Below are positions 56,783 through 64,000 of a DNA stretch of 64,000 nucleotides, in pieces. The position numbers and the translations under genes are program-made. Source of the stretch: CAVYHX01 sp963768415 (GTDB lineage: Bacteria; Pseudomonadota; Gammaproteobacteria; UBA9214); NCBI GenBank assembly GCA_963768415.1, contig CAVYHX010000027.1, forward strand, positions 1-64,000. Reading direction: 5' to 3'. The notes beneath the pieces are model-generated. The model had not been told where the DNA came from. It was given only the letters and a program-made list of their open reading frames with translations, and made no database searches. Position 1 is the first letter of the stretch. Every line of letters starts with the position of its first letter.

Positions 56783-57632
56783 GTGCGATGCCGTCTTTAC
56801 CGGTGGCCTCCCATTTTGCCTGCAGTGCCGCGATCTGTCTGACTTCAGACATGAGTTCGGGGAGCGGGGGGATGTTGAAGTCGCGCTCGAGCAGGGTCGG
56901 GACAGTCCCGAAACGGGCGTAGGCGGTTTCCAGTAGCGACCAGACCGGGTCGATGACCGGTGCACCGTGGGTATCCACTTTCAGATCGTCGGCTTCATCG
57001 TAGTGGCCGGCAATGTGGAAGTAGACAATACGTTCGGCGGGCAGGGCATGCAGGAATGTTTCCGCATCATAGTCGTGATTGATGCTGTTGACGTAGATGT
57101 TGTTGACATCGAGCAGCAGGTCGCAGTCGGCTTCGGTCAGCACGGCGTTGAGAAAATCGATTTCCTCCATTTCCTTGCCGGGGGCGGCGTAGTAGGACAC
57201 GTTCTCCATGGCGATGCGCCGTTCCAGTATGTCCTGCACCCGGCGGATTCTGCCGGCGACATAGTGTACCGCTGCTTCCGTGAAAGGGATTGGCATCAGG
57301 TCATACAGATGGCCGTCATCACTGCAGTAACTCAGGTGTTCGGTATAGCAGCGAAAATCATGTTCGTCCAGCAGGCGCTTGACGCGGTACAGGAAGGTCT
57401 CATCCAGTGGTGCAGGACTGCCGATGGAGAGCGACAGACCGTGGGCAACAAAGGGATAACGTTCGGTGAAGTAGCGCAGATCCTTGCCCAGTTTGCCGCC
57501 GACACCGATCCAGTTCTCGGGCGCCACCTCGAAAAAATCGACCTCATCAGGAGGACTGCCCTGCAGCGGACCCATCAGGGTCCGCCGCAGTCCAAGTCCG
57601 GCTCCTGTGACAGGATAGGTGTTGCGGGTCAC
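56766..57632 (-). CDS. MNIO (DUF692) multinuclear iron oxidase, HvfB/BufB type
   Basis: A 288-residue TIM-barrel iron enzyme that oxidatively modifies Cys residues of its precursor peptide. Likely metal ligands and conserved blocks are His64 (VAHGLSLSIG), Glu98-His99 (YTEHLSYC), Glu143 (AMENVSYY), Asp175 (LLLDVNNIYVNS), His206 and His210 (YFHIAGH), Asp220/His222 (VDTHGAPV) and Glu249 (LLERD). All are present, so an active enzyme is expected. It starts 21 nt after the precursor gene and overlaps the DUF2063 gene by 17 nt, an arrangement that fixes its substrate as the EGKCG peptide upstream. Confidence 0.92.
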   Translation of the reverse strand: MTRNTYPVTGAGLGLRRTLMGPLQGSPPDEVDFFEVAPENWIGVGGKLGKDLRYFTERYPFVAHGLSLSIGSPAPLDETFLYRVKRLLDEHDFRCYTEHLSYCSDDGHLYDLMPIPFTEAAVHYVAGRIRRVQDILERRIAMENVSYYAAPGKEMEEIDFLNAVLTEADCDLLLDVNNIYVNSINHDYDAETFLHALPAERIVYFHIAGHYDEADDLKVDTHGAPVIDPVWSLLETAYARFGTVPTLLERDFNIPPLPELMSEVRQIAALQAKWEATGKDGIAHGIHN

Positions 57633-57653
57633 AGTAGTGTTGTCAGCGCTGGA

Positions 57654-58175
57654 TTACTTGTTGCCGCCGCACTTGCCTTCACCGCACTTTCCTTCCTTCA
57701 TGGACTTGGCTTTGTCGGCCGCCTTGTCGCCACCGCACTTGCCTTCACCGCATTTGCCTTCCTTCATACTCTTCATGCCGTTGTTTTGTTCATTGGCATC
57801 GAGCATGCCGTCGCCATTGGCATCCATCTTGCTGAACATGGATTCATGGCCCTGCATGAATTCTCCGCGTGTGACGTTCCCGTCACCATCGGCGTCCATG
57901 CTCTTCATTCCGCAATTGCCTTCCATGCCGGCTTTCTTGTCACCGCCGCACTTGCCTTCACCGCACTTGCCTTCCTTGTCCATCTTCTTGGCGCCGCCGC
58001 ACTTGCCTTCGCCGCATTTGCCTTCAGCCTTCCCTGCGATCATGTAGCCGCTGGACAGCTCTGACATGGCAAACGGGTTCTCCGCTGCGTTGACGACACT
58101 GGTAGACGCCAGTGAAGTTACGAAGGCGGCGCCGGCTGCAATCGCCAGGGGTTTCAGAGTAGATTTGTGTGACAT
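57654..58175 (-). CDS. HvfA/bufferin-type metallophore precursor with an inserted EF-hand pair
   Basis: A 173-residue RiPP precursor. The N-terminus (signal peptide about 1-31, then ENPFAMSELSSGYMIA) is the usual HvfA-like leader. EGKCGEGKCGG blocks sit at 51-61, 68-78, 139-149 and 161-171, plus EGNCG at 85-89: nine Cys in all (54, 59, 71, 76, 88, 142, 147, 164, 169). Between the second and third blocks are two canonical 12-residue EF-hand loops, DADGDGNVTRGE (93-104) and DANGDGMLDANE (118-129). EGKCG Cys are converted by MNIO enzymes to copper-binding heterocycles in related systems. An EF-hand inside such a precursor is unusual. The chosen ATG starts the leader; upstream frame to 58262 is not conserved. 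Confidence 0.92.
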   Translation of the reverse strand: MSHKSTLKPLAIAAGAAFVTSLASTSVVNAAENPFAMSELSSGYMIAGKAEGKCGEGKCGGAKKMDKEGKCGEGKCGGDKKAGMEGNCGMKSMDADGDGNVTRGEFMQGHESMFSKMDANGDGMLDANEQNNGMKSMKEGKCGEGKCGGDKAADKAKSMKEGKCGEGKCGGNK

Positions 58176-58397
58176 GATCGATGTCTCCGTTATGGTTTTT
58201 TGAATACGGGACGGATGTCCCGCTGGTATTTGGCCGTCTGCCACGGCCCGGCTTGTTGTCATTCACTCCGACATTGGAGTCAGCGAAAAGTTTCTGTTAT
58301 GGCCACATAAGCGTTTGATCGGTCGTTCCTCTGCCGTCACGTGGTGAATTATCAAGCAAACGGGCGGCTGCCTGCTGTAATTATTAACCTTCTGTAT
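58176..58397 (-). promoter_or_regulatory. Upstream region of the metallophore operon with a short dyad
   Basis: The 222-nt gap between the precursor gene and nth should contain the operon promoter. A perfect short dyad ACTCC-N6-GGAGT lies at about 58265-58280, roughly 90 nt before the start codon, and could be an operator. I cannot assign it to a named regulator. An ACGGAGACATCG-type purine stretch precedes the ATG as ribosome-binding site. Confidence 0.35.
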
Positions 58398-59033
58398 TTA
58401 ATCGATAATCTTGCCATCGAACGCACACAGGTCCGATATTATGCAGGACTGGCAGCGTGGCTTGCGGGCGATACAGGTATAGCGGCCATGCAGGATCAGC
58501 CAGTGATGCGCGTCGTGCTTGAATTCATCCGGCACCAGCCGCTGCAGGCGTTGCTCAACCTCGATGACATTTTTCCCGGGTGCTATCCCGGTGCGGTTGC
58601 ATACCCGAAAGATATGGGTATCGACGGCAATGGTCGGATGACCGAATGCTGTATTGAGTACCACATTGGCGGTCTTGCGGCCGACACCCGGCAGCGCCTC
58701 CAGCGCGGCGCGCTCCTCCGGTACCTTGCCGCCGTGGCGTTCCACCAGCAAGGCGCAGGTCTTGATAATGTTTTTTGCCTTGGTGTTGAACAGGCCAATG
58801 GTCTTGATGTGTTCCTTGAGGCCGGCCTCGCCCAGCTTCAGCATGGCGCGCGGGGTCTTGACCTTTTTGAACAAGGCCTGCGTGGCCTTGTTGACGCCGA
58901 CATCCGTCGACTGGGCCGAGAGTATAACGGCGACCAGCAACTGGAACGGGTTCCCGTAGTTGAGTTCCGTTGCCGGGTGCGGGTTGGCCGCACGCAGGCG
59001 CCTGAAGATCTCCTGACGCGTGGCGCGATTCAC
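58398..59033 (-). CDS. nth: Endonuclease III
   Basis: A 211-residue base-excision glycosylase/AP lyase for oxidised pyrimidines. It shows the helix-hairpin-helix LPGVGRKTANVVLN with the catalytic Lys, the catalytic Asp in AVDTHIFRVCNRTG and the [4Fe-4S] motif CX6CX2CX5C at the C-terminus (CIARKPRCQSCIISDLC). The GTG start at 59033 (VNRATRQEIFRRL) gives exactly the E. coli length and begins 16 nt after the rnfE stop. The frame is open to 59114, but that part would overlap rnfE. nth follows rnfE in many gammaproteobacteria. Confidence 0.95.
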   Translation of the reverse strand: MNRATRQEIFRRLRAANPHPATELNYGNPFQLLVAVILSAQSTDVGVNKATQALFKKVKTPRAMLKLGEAGLKEHIKTIGLFNTKAKNIIKTCALLVERHGGKVPEERAALEALPGVGRKTANVVLNTAFGHPTIAVDTHIFRVCNRTGIAPGKNVIEVEQRLQRLVPDEFKHDAHHWLILHGRYTCIARKPRCQSCIISDLCAFDGKIID

Positions 59034-59049
59034 TGGCCGTTTGGCTTGA

Positions 59050-59738
59050 TCAGGCGCTGGTCGGCTGCATGGCCGGCGCAATCCTGGCGGCGACCCTGCG
59101 TTCGCGCCGCGCATTGATCACGTTCACGCCGGCGATGAGCAGACCGAGTCCCAAAAAGGCGCCTGGTGGCAGGATGGCCAGCAGGAATCCCCGGTAGTCA
59201 TCGATCAGGGTCAGCGTCAGCTGGCGGCCGGCCTCGCCGAACATCAGGTGCGCCTGTGCCAGCAGGGTGCCTTGACCGACGAGTTCACGCAGGCCACCCA
59301 GGACAACCAGCACCAGCATGAAGCCGGTACCCATGGCAAGACCGTCCACCAGGGCGCGATCTACGGTGTTTCTGGAGGCAAACGATTCCGCACGGCCAAT
59401 GATGGCGCAATTGGTGACAATCAACGGAATGAAAATACCCAGTATCAGGTACAGGTCATGGAGCCATGCATTCATACCGAGCTCGATCACGGTGACGACC
59501 GAGGCAATGACCAGCACGAAGACGGGAATGCGCACTTCCGGCCGTACCAGTTTGCGGATCAGCGAGACGGTTACATTGGATGCGACCAGGGTCAGCAGGG
59601 TCGCCAGTCCCAGGCCGAGACCGTTGATGGCATTGCTGGTGACCGCCAGCAGCGGGCACAGGCCCAGCAACTGGACCAGTCCGGGATTATTGTTCCACAG
59701 GCCTTCCTTCAGGATATGCGCGTAGGTTGGATCTTCAT
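59050..59738 (-). CDS. rnfE: Rnf electron transport complex subunit E (frameshift near start)
   Basis: An integral membrane subunit with about six helices that, with RnfA, binds an intramembrane iron-sulfur centre. It shows LLGLCPLLAVTSNAINGLGLG, IPLIVTNCAIIGRAESFA with the conserved Cys pair, and AILPPGAFLGLGLLIAG. The conserved N-terminus ILKEGLWNNNPGLVQ lies upstream of the first ATG in frame, without its own start codon. One indel near 59710-59720 would connect it to the ATG at 59738 (MKIQPTR...). Without repair the frame begins only at 59670. Repaired length is about 229, as in E. coli RsxE (231). Confidence 0.88.
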
Positions 59739-59767
59739 GATGTTCGTATCCCGTGCGAAATCAGCTT

Positions 59768-60407
59768 CTATTCGGAGGGTGCCTGTTCAGCCACTGCAAA
59801 CAGCGTTTCCTGGTGACGGCGGTAGTATAGCAGGGCCTGGCGGACCGCCCGCACCACGGCGCGCGGGGTGATCGTCGCACCGGTGAGCTGGTCGAAATAC
59901 GCCCGCCGTCTTTTTTGACTTCCCATTTGTCGATGTGCAGGATCTTCCAGTGACCTGCCGTCGAAAATGTGGATCCAGTCCGAGCGTGTTTCATCGATGC
60001 CGTCCCCGAGTCCGGGGGTTTCACGATGGGTGACTACGCGCACCCCGGCGAGGGTGCCATCATGATTGATGCCCACGAGCAGTTTGATGGAACCGCTGTA
60101 GCCATCGGGCGCCAGCGGCGCGATTACCAGTGCCACGGGTTTGCCACCCAGGCGTGCGCGGTAGACGGTCACCGGATCCGGTGTGCCGAGCAGGCGTTTC
60201 ATCACGGACCTGTACGGTATCCTCGATCAATGAATTGTCATGGCGTTCCGGGGGTATCAATTGATGCAGCTTGCGCAGCATCGTGGCGCGCTCGTTGGCG
60301 CTGATGCGCTCGCGGGTGCTGTCAAATGTCCAGGCCACCAGTGCCGTGCCGATGATCGCAAACAGCAGCAGGATGACCGCGGTGATGACGCTCTGGCGGT
60401 AATTCAT
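59768..60407 (-). CDS. rnfG: Rnf electron transport complex subunit G (frameshifted)
   Basis: A periplasmic flavoprotein subunit anchored by one N-terminal helix (ITAVILLLFAIIGTALVAW). Segments in order: RERISANERATMLRKLHQLIP; then, in a new frame from about 60205, MKRLLGTPDPVTVYRARLGG and PDGYSGSIKLLVGINHDG with VVTHRETPGLGDGI. A short stretch near 59900-59935 needs the third frame (DKWEVKKDGG) before LTGATITPRAVVRAV, whose Thr is the covalent FMN site. Three single-base indels (near 60205, 59935 and 59895) explain this. Repaired length is about 212. The FMN motif is intact. Confidence 0.85.
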
Positions 60408-61430
60408 TCAGGGCCCCTGGTGGCCGAATACACGCGGCCGGGTGTAGTGATCGATGGTCGGTGCCGCCAGGTTCATCAGGAGCACGGCGAAGGCGATGCC
60501 TTCCGGGTAGCCTCCCCAGGTGCGGATGATGTAGGTCAGCAGCCCGATACCCGCGCCGTAGATAATGCGCCCGCGCGGGGTGGTGCTGGCGGTCACCGGA
60601 TCGGTGGCAATAAAAAACACGCCCAGCATGGCGCCGCCGCTGAGCAGGTGAAATACCGGTGAACGGGTAGACGTCCGGGTTGATCATGTAGAACAGCAGC
60701 GCACTGATGAACAGTCCCGCGAGCATCCCCGCCGGGATGTGCCACTGGATGACCTTCATCACCAGCAGCCATATGCCGCCGAGCAGAAATGCGAGATTGA
60801 TCCATTCCCAGCCGCGCCCGGCGAGCACGCCGAACAGCTGCCCGGACTGGATCTCGGTCAGTGTCTCGTTCAGGCCGATGCGGGTCTTGATGCTGTCCAG
60901 GGGTGTTGCCATGGTGAATGCATCCAGCGACAGGCCATCCGGCGTGTTGCCGGTGAACACCAGGGACAGGGTTTCCAGCAGGTGCAGGGACTGGCCGGGC
61001 TGTGTCCACAGGGTCAGCTCCAGCGGGAACGAGATCAGCAGCACGACGTACCCGGCCATGGCGGGGTTGAACGGGTTGTAGCCAAGGCCGCCATACAACT
61101 GTTTGGCGACGACAATGGCAAACAGACTGCCGATTACCGCGATCCACCAGGGCGTCAGTGGTGGCAGGGTGAGTGCCAGCAGCACGCCGGTTACTGCGGC
61201 GCTGCCATCCAGCAGGGTCGTCCTGACCGGCCGCTTGCGTGCTGCCAGCATTGCGGCCTCTGCGAGGATGGCCGTAGCGGTTGCCAGCAGCAGATTGATC
61301 AGGATGCCCCAGCCAAAAATCCAGCTGGCACAGAGGATACCCGGCAGCAACGCGAGCAGCACATGTTGCATCATGACCGGGACGCTGTCGCGCACTGGCA
61401 GGTGCGGTGAACTGTAGGTCTGAATTCCAT
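60408..61430 (-). CDS. rnfD: Rnf electron transport complex subunit D (frameshifted)
   Basis: A polytopic membrane subunit, relative of NqrB. It shows TYSSPHLPVRDSVPVMMQHVL, RTTLLDGSAAVTGVLLALTLPP, GYNPFNPAMAGYVVLL, the covalent-FMN region LDAFTMATPLDSI and, after a shift near 60665, VFHLLSGGAMLGVFFIATDP and YGAGIGLLTYIIRTWGGYPEG. The start is uncertain. An ATG at 61430, overlapping the rnfC stop by one base, fits if one A was lost in GAATT; the only in-frame ATG as read is at 61488, inside rnfC. Unrepaired, the frame runs on to 60322 with a nonsense tail. Confidence 0.88.
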
Positions 61431-63109
61431 TAGTCAGTTGTGTCTTCCCGGGGTTTTTTCTGCTGGCGCCGCTGGTCCGCAGCCGCAATCTGCTGTTGTT
61501 GTTCCGCGGTCAGATGATCCACGTTTCTTGGCGTCAGGCTGGCCGCAGCCTTCTTTTTCCTGACGCGCTCCAGTGCCGCCTGGATGGCCGCCTGCTTCGG
61601 ATTCGAGTCACTGTCACCCCCGGAAAGCGCCTGTTTTTTACGCGCCAGCCGCTCGCTGCGTTCCTGTTTGATGCGTTCCAGGCGTAACTTGCGCGCCTCA
61701 TGGCGCTGGCGGGCGATATCGGCAGCGCGGGTTTGCGTTTCCTGCGCCCAGATTTCCATCTTGGCATGCCGGTAGTACTGTACCAGCGGAATATGACTCG
61801 GGCATACATAGGAGCAGCAGCCGCATTCGATGCAGTCAAACAGATCATAGTCCTGTGCCGCGTCATGATTGCCGCTGCGCGCGTACCAGTAAAGTTGCTG
61901 GGGCAGCAGGTCGGCAGGACACACGTCCGTGCACTTGCTGCAGCGGATACAGGGCTGCGCCGGCGGTGGTGGCGGCATTTCCTCACGGGTGACGGCAAGC
62001 ACGCAGTTGGTGGTCTTGGTGACCGGGATAGTATCTGTGGTCACGGTAAAACCCATCATCGGACCGCCGATCAGCAGGCGTTCGACATCCTGTGTATAGC
62101 CGCCGCACAGTTCGACGAGCTCGTGCATGGGCGTGCCGATACGCGCGTCGACATTGCGCGGTTGTGCGATCCCGCTGCCGGTGACAGTGACAATGCGTGA
62201 TATCAGGGGTTGCCGTTGATGTACAGCCTGGTAAACGGCAGCAGCCGTGCCGACGTTCTGGCAGATAATGCCGATACTCGCGGGTAACCTCTGACTCGGC
62301 ACCTCGTGTCCGGTCAGCACCTTGATCAATTGCCGCTCACCGCCGGTTGGATAGATATCCGGCACCCTGATCACGTCGATGCCGGTGTCGTTGGCGGCCG
62401 CCAGCGTCTGCCGCAGCGCCTGTTCTGCCTTCGGCATATGGTCTTCGATGGCGATGACACAGTTCTGTGCCTGCAGGATATATTGCAGTATGCGGACACC
62501 TTCGATGACACTGTCCGCGCGCTCCTGCAGCAGGCGGTTGTCACAGGAGATGTAGGGTTCGCATTCGGCGCCGTTGATAACCAGCAGTTCAACCGGCGCG
62601 TGTATTCCGGAGTCCAGCTTGACCTGGGTCGGGAAACCGGCCCCGCCCAGACCGACGATACCTGCCTCGCGGATCAGTACCCGCAGCGCTCCCGGGTCGA
62701 CCTGCCGATAGTCGATGGCCGCGGCAGCCGGCTCAAGCCAGGTGTCCCGGCCGTCGGTCTCGATAATGATGCAGGGTGCCTGCAGGCCGGAAGGGTGCGG
62801 GACCGGATGGTCCTCGATCGCACGCACCGTACCGGAGCTGGAAGCATGTACCGGCGCACTGACGGTTCCCACCGGCTGCGCGATCACCTGGCCCGTGCGC
62901 ACTGCATCTCCCGGTTTCACCAGGCACTGTGCCGGCTCACCAATATGCTGTTGCAAGGGGAGTATCAGCCGGGGCGGAATGGGGGCGGTTGCAATGGCAG
63001 CGGCCGCCGTGATTTCGCGGTGGCCGGGCAGGACCAGGCCGCCATGAAATTCGTGCAGCCGGTTGGCCGCCACGATCAGTTCCGGAGCGTGGCCGGCGCG
63101 CTCAGGCAT
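61430..63109 (-). CDS. rnfC: Rnf electron transport complex subunit C
   Basis: A 559-residue NADH-oxidising, FMN-binding subunit on the cytoplasmic face. It shows the glycine-rich GLGGAGFPTQVKLDS, the NGAECEPYISCDNRLLQE block and two [4Fe-4S] ferredoxin motifs, CIRCSKCTDVCPADLLP and CIECGCCSYVCPSHIPL. A charged Ala/Lys/Arg-rich C-terminal extension (about 475-559) follows, shorter than that of E. coli RsxC (740 total). The gene is intact and overlaps rnfB by 8 nt. Confidence 0.95.
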   Translation of the reverse strand: MPERAGHAPELIVAANRLHEFHGGLVLPGHREITAAAAIATAPIPPRLILPLQQHIGEPAQCLVKPGDAVRTGQVIAQPVGTVSAPVHASSSGTVRAIEDHPVPHPSGLQAPCIIIETDGRDTWLEPAAAAIDYRQVDPGALRVLIREAGIVGLGGAGFPTQVKLDSGIHAPVELLVINGAECEPYISCDNRLLQERADSVIEGVRILQYILQAQNCVIAIEDHMPKAEQALRQTLAAANDTGIDVIRVPDIYPTGGERQLIKVLTGHEVPSQRLPASIGIICQNVGTAAAVYQAVHQRQPLISRIVTVTGSGIAQPRNVDARIGTPMHELVELCGGYTQDVERLLIGGPMMGFTVTTDTIPVTKTTNCVLAVTREEMPPPPPAQPCIRCSKCTDVCPADLLPQQLYWYARSGNHDAAQDYDLFDCIECGCCSYVCPSHIPLVQYYRHAKMEIWAQETQTRAADIARQRHEARKLRLERIKQERSERLARKKQALSGGDSDSNPKQAAIQAALERVRKKKAAASLTPRNVDHLTAEQQQQIAAADQRRQQKKPREDTTD

Positions 63110-63662
63110 GCCGGGCCCTGCCGCTGGCGGTATCTTCCGGGTTTGGCCAGGTCCAGGTGCGGATGGTCTCGGCTACCGGAACGATATGGATGCATTCCAC
63201 CGGGCAGGGCGGTATGCACAGGTCACAGCCGGTGCACTCGCTTTCGATGACAGTGTGCATCTGCTTGGCTGCGCCCAGGATGGCGTCCACGGGACATGCC
63301 TGGATGCACAGGGTGCAGCCGATGCACACCTGTTCATCGATCACGACGACGGTTTTCGCGGCATGCACGCCATGTTCCGGATTCAGCGGCTTCGGATCCT
63401 TGCCCAGCAGGTCTGCCAGCGCCTGAATGGTGCTTTCACCACCGGGCGGGCACTGGTTAATGTCCGCTTCACCGGCGGCGATGGCCTCGGCGTAGGGACG
63501 GCAGCCGGGGTAGGTGCACTGCCCGCATTGTGTCTGGGGCAGCAGCGCATCGATCTGGTCGACTACCGGGTCGCTTTCCACCCGGAAGCGGATCGCTGCA
63601 TAGCCCAGCAACAGGCCGATCAGTGCGGCGAGGATTCCCAGTGCAAGTATTGCCATCAACAT
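63102..63662 (-). CDS. rnfB: Rnf electron transport complex subunit B
   Basis: A 186-residue iron-sulfur subunit with an N-terminal membrane helix (about 3-24). A four-Cys [4Fe-4S] module follows (Cys46, 49, 54, 71: QTQCGQCTYPGCRPYAE), then two ferredoxin motifs (Cys113/116/119/123 and 143/146/149/153). It passes electrons between RnfC and the membrane subunits. Length equals E. coli RsxB (192) closely. It starts 39 nt after rnfA and overlaps rnfC by 8 nt. Confidence 0.95.
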   Translation of the reverse strand: MLMAILALGILAALIGLLLGYAAIRFRVESDPVVDQIDALLPQTQCGQCTYPGCRPYAEAIAAGEADINQCPPGGESTIQALADLLGKDPKPLNPEHGVHAAKTVVVIDEQVCIGCTLCIQACPVDAILGAAKQMHTVIESECTGCDLCIPPCPVECIHIVPVAETIRTWTWPNPEDTASGRARHA

Positions 63663-63701
63663 GGTTTATCGAATGCGCTGGATGTCCGGTGTGCCTGTGT
63701 A

Positions 63702-64000
63702 TCAGCCCTTGACCAGACCGGAAAAGCCCATGAAGGCAAGGGACATGAGGCCGGCGGTGACCAGGGCGATGGCCGAGCCGCGAAACGGCAGCGGGACATC
63801 TGCCACGGCGATGCGTTCACGGATGGCGGAAAACAGTATCAGCACCATGGAGAAACCGGCGGCGGCGCCGAAACCGTAGACCGCCGACTCGATAAAATTC
63901 AGGTGTTGCTGAACGTTGAGCAGGGCGACACCGAGGACCGCGCAGTTGGTGGTAATCAGGGGCAAAAAGATACCCAGTACCTTGTAGAGCAGGGGGCTGG
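63702..64000 (-). CDS. rnfA: Rnf electron transport complex subunit A, 5' end cut by window
   Basis: The last 99 residues of an RnfA-type membrane protein running off the right edge. It reads in from SPLLYKVLGIFLPLITTNCAVLG, with the conserved TTNC that ligates the intramembrane iron-sulfur centre, through AGFSMVLILFSAIRERI and PLPFRGSAIALVTAGLMSLAFMGFSG. The true start lies beyond 64000. It heads the rnfABCDGE-nth operon. Confidence 0.93.
   Translation of the reverse strand, partial: SPLLYKVLGIFLPLITTNCAVLGVALLNVQQHLNFIESAVYGFGAAAGFSMVLILFSAIRERIAVADVPLPFRGSAIALVTAGLMSLAFMGFSGLVKG

Overview
The window is a chromosomal contig piece from a gammaproteobacterium, apart from a short foreign stub at the left end. 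The call rests on gene content: a Rnf complex in the order A-B-C-D-G-E followed by nth, RNase T, SlyX, PurT, a two-ligase-domain-free PyrC of the E. coli class, monothiol Grx4, an AceE/AceF/Lpd pyruvate dehydrogenase cluster, an exosortase/PEP-CTERM surface system, and abundant REP-type palindromes. Coding sequence is GC-rich. I see no rRNA, tRNA, insertion sequence, integrase, plasmid gene or CRISPR array. The genus cannot be told from what I can see.

Layout. 1-460 looks like eukaryotic exon-intron-exon DNA joined to bacterial DNA. 0.5-4.3 kb: a retropepsin-like protease and a divergent ergothioneine cluster (egtB-egtC / egtD). 4.4-9.1 kb: argD-argF, a urate-oxidase-type membrane protein and an orphan hydantoinase B. 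9.1-14 kb: BON lipoprotein, an NAGGN-type amidotransferase, grxD, two small unknowns, rnt, a TraB/GumN protein. 14.07-14.76 kb: an 84-bp tandem REP array. 14.9-20.6 kb: PEP-CTERM protein, M17 peptidase-pyrC, argG, gloA. 20.7-27 kb: pyruvate dehydrogenase. 27-32.2 kb: hydrolase, cNMP-binding protein, a PA2779/PA2778-type pair and a four-repeat peptidoglycan-binding protein. 32.2-40 kb: an envelope/glycan cluster (GT2, PTPS-related membrane protein with TPRs, a CARDB-like anchored protein, a flippase-like protein) bracketed by REP elements. 40-45.5 kb: RRM and cold-shock proteins, a possible structured RNA, a secreted Thr-rich dockerin protein and an exosortase-EpsI fusion. 45.7-50.7 kb: slyX, purT, pyk, a zinc metallopeptidase. 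50.7-55.2 kb: a stretch dense in frameshifts (unknown secreted protein, TlpA, CPA1 antiporter, glutamate-synthase-like protein). 55.3-58.2 kb: an HvfABCD/bufferin-type copper RiPP operon. 58.4-64 kb: nth and the rnf operon, running off the right end.

The most interesting system is the metallophore operon at 55.3-58.2 kb. Its precursor peptide carries four EGKCGEGKCG blocks plus one EGNCG, and a canonical pair of EF-hand calcium loops inserted between them. This is followed by a DUF692/MNIO enzyme, its DUF2063 partner and a DoxX protein.

A caution applies throughout. More than twenty single-base frameshifts interrupt otherwise well conserved genes (argF, hyuB, pyrC, rnfD, rnfE, rnfG and others), many in short homopolymers. 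Most are probably sequencing or assembly errors rather than dead genes, although the 50.9-53.6 kb cluster is dense enough to deserve a check.
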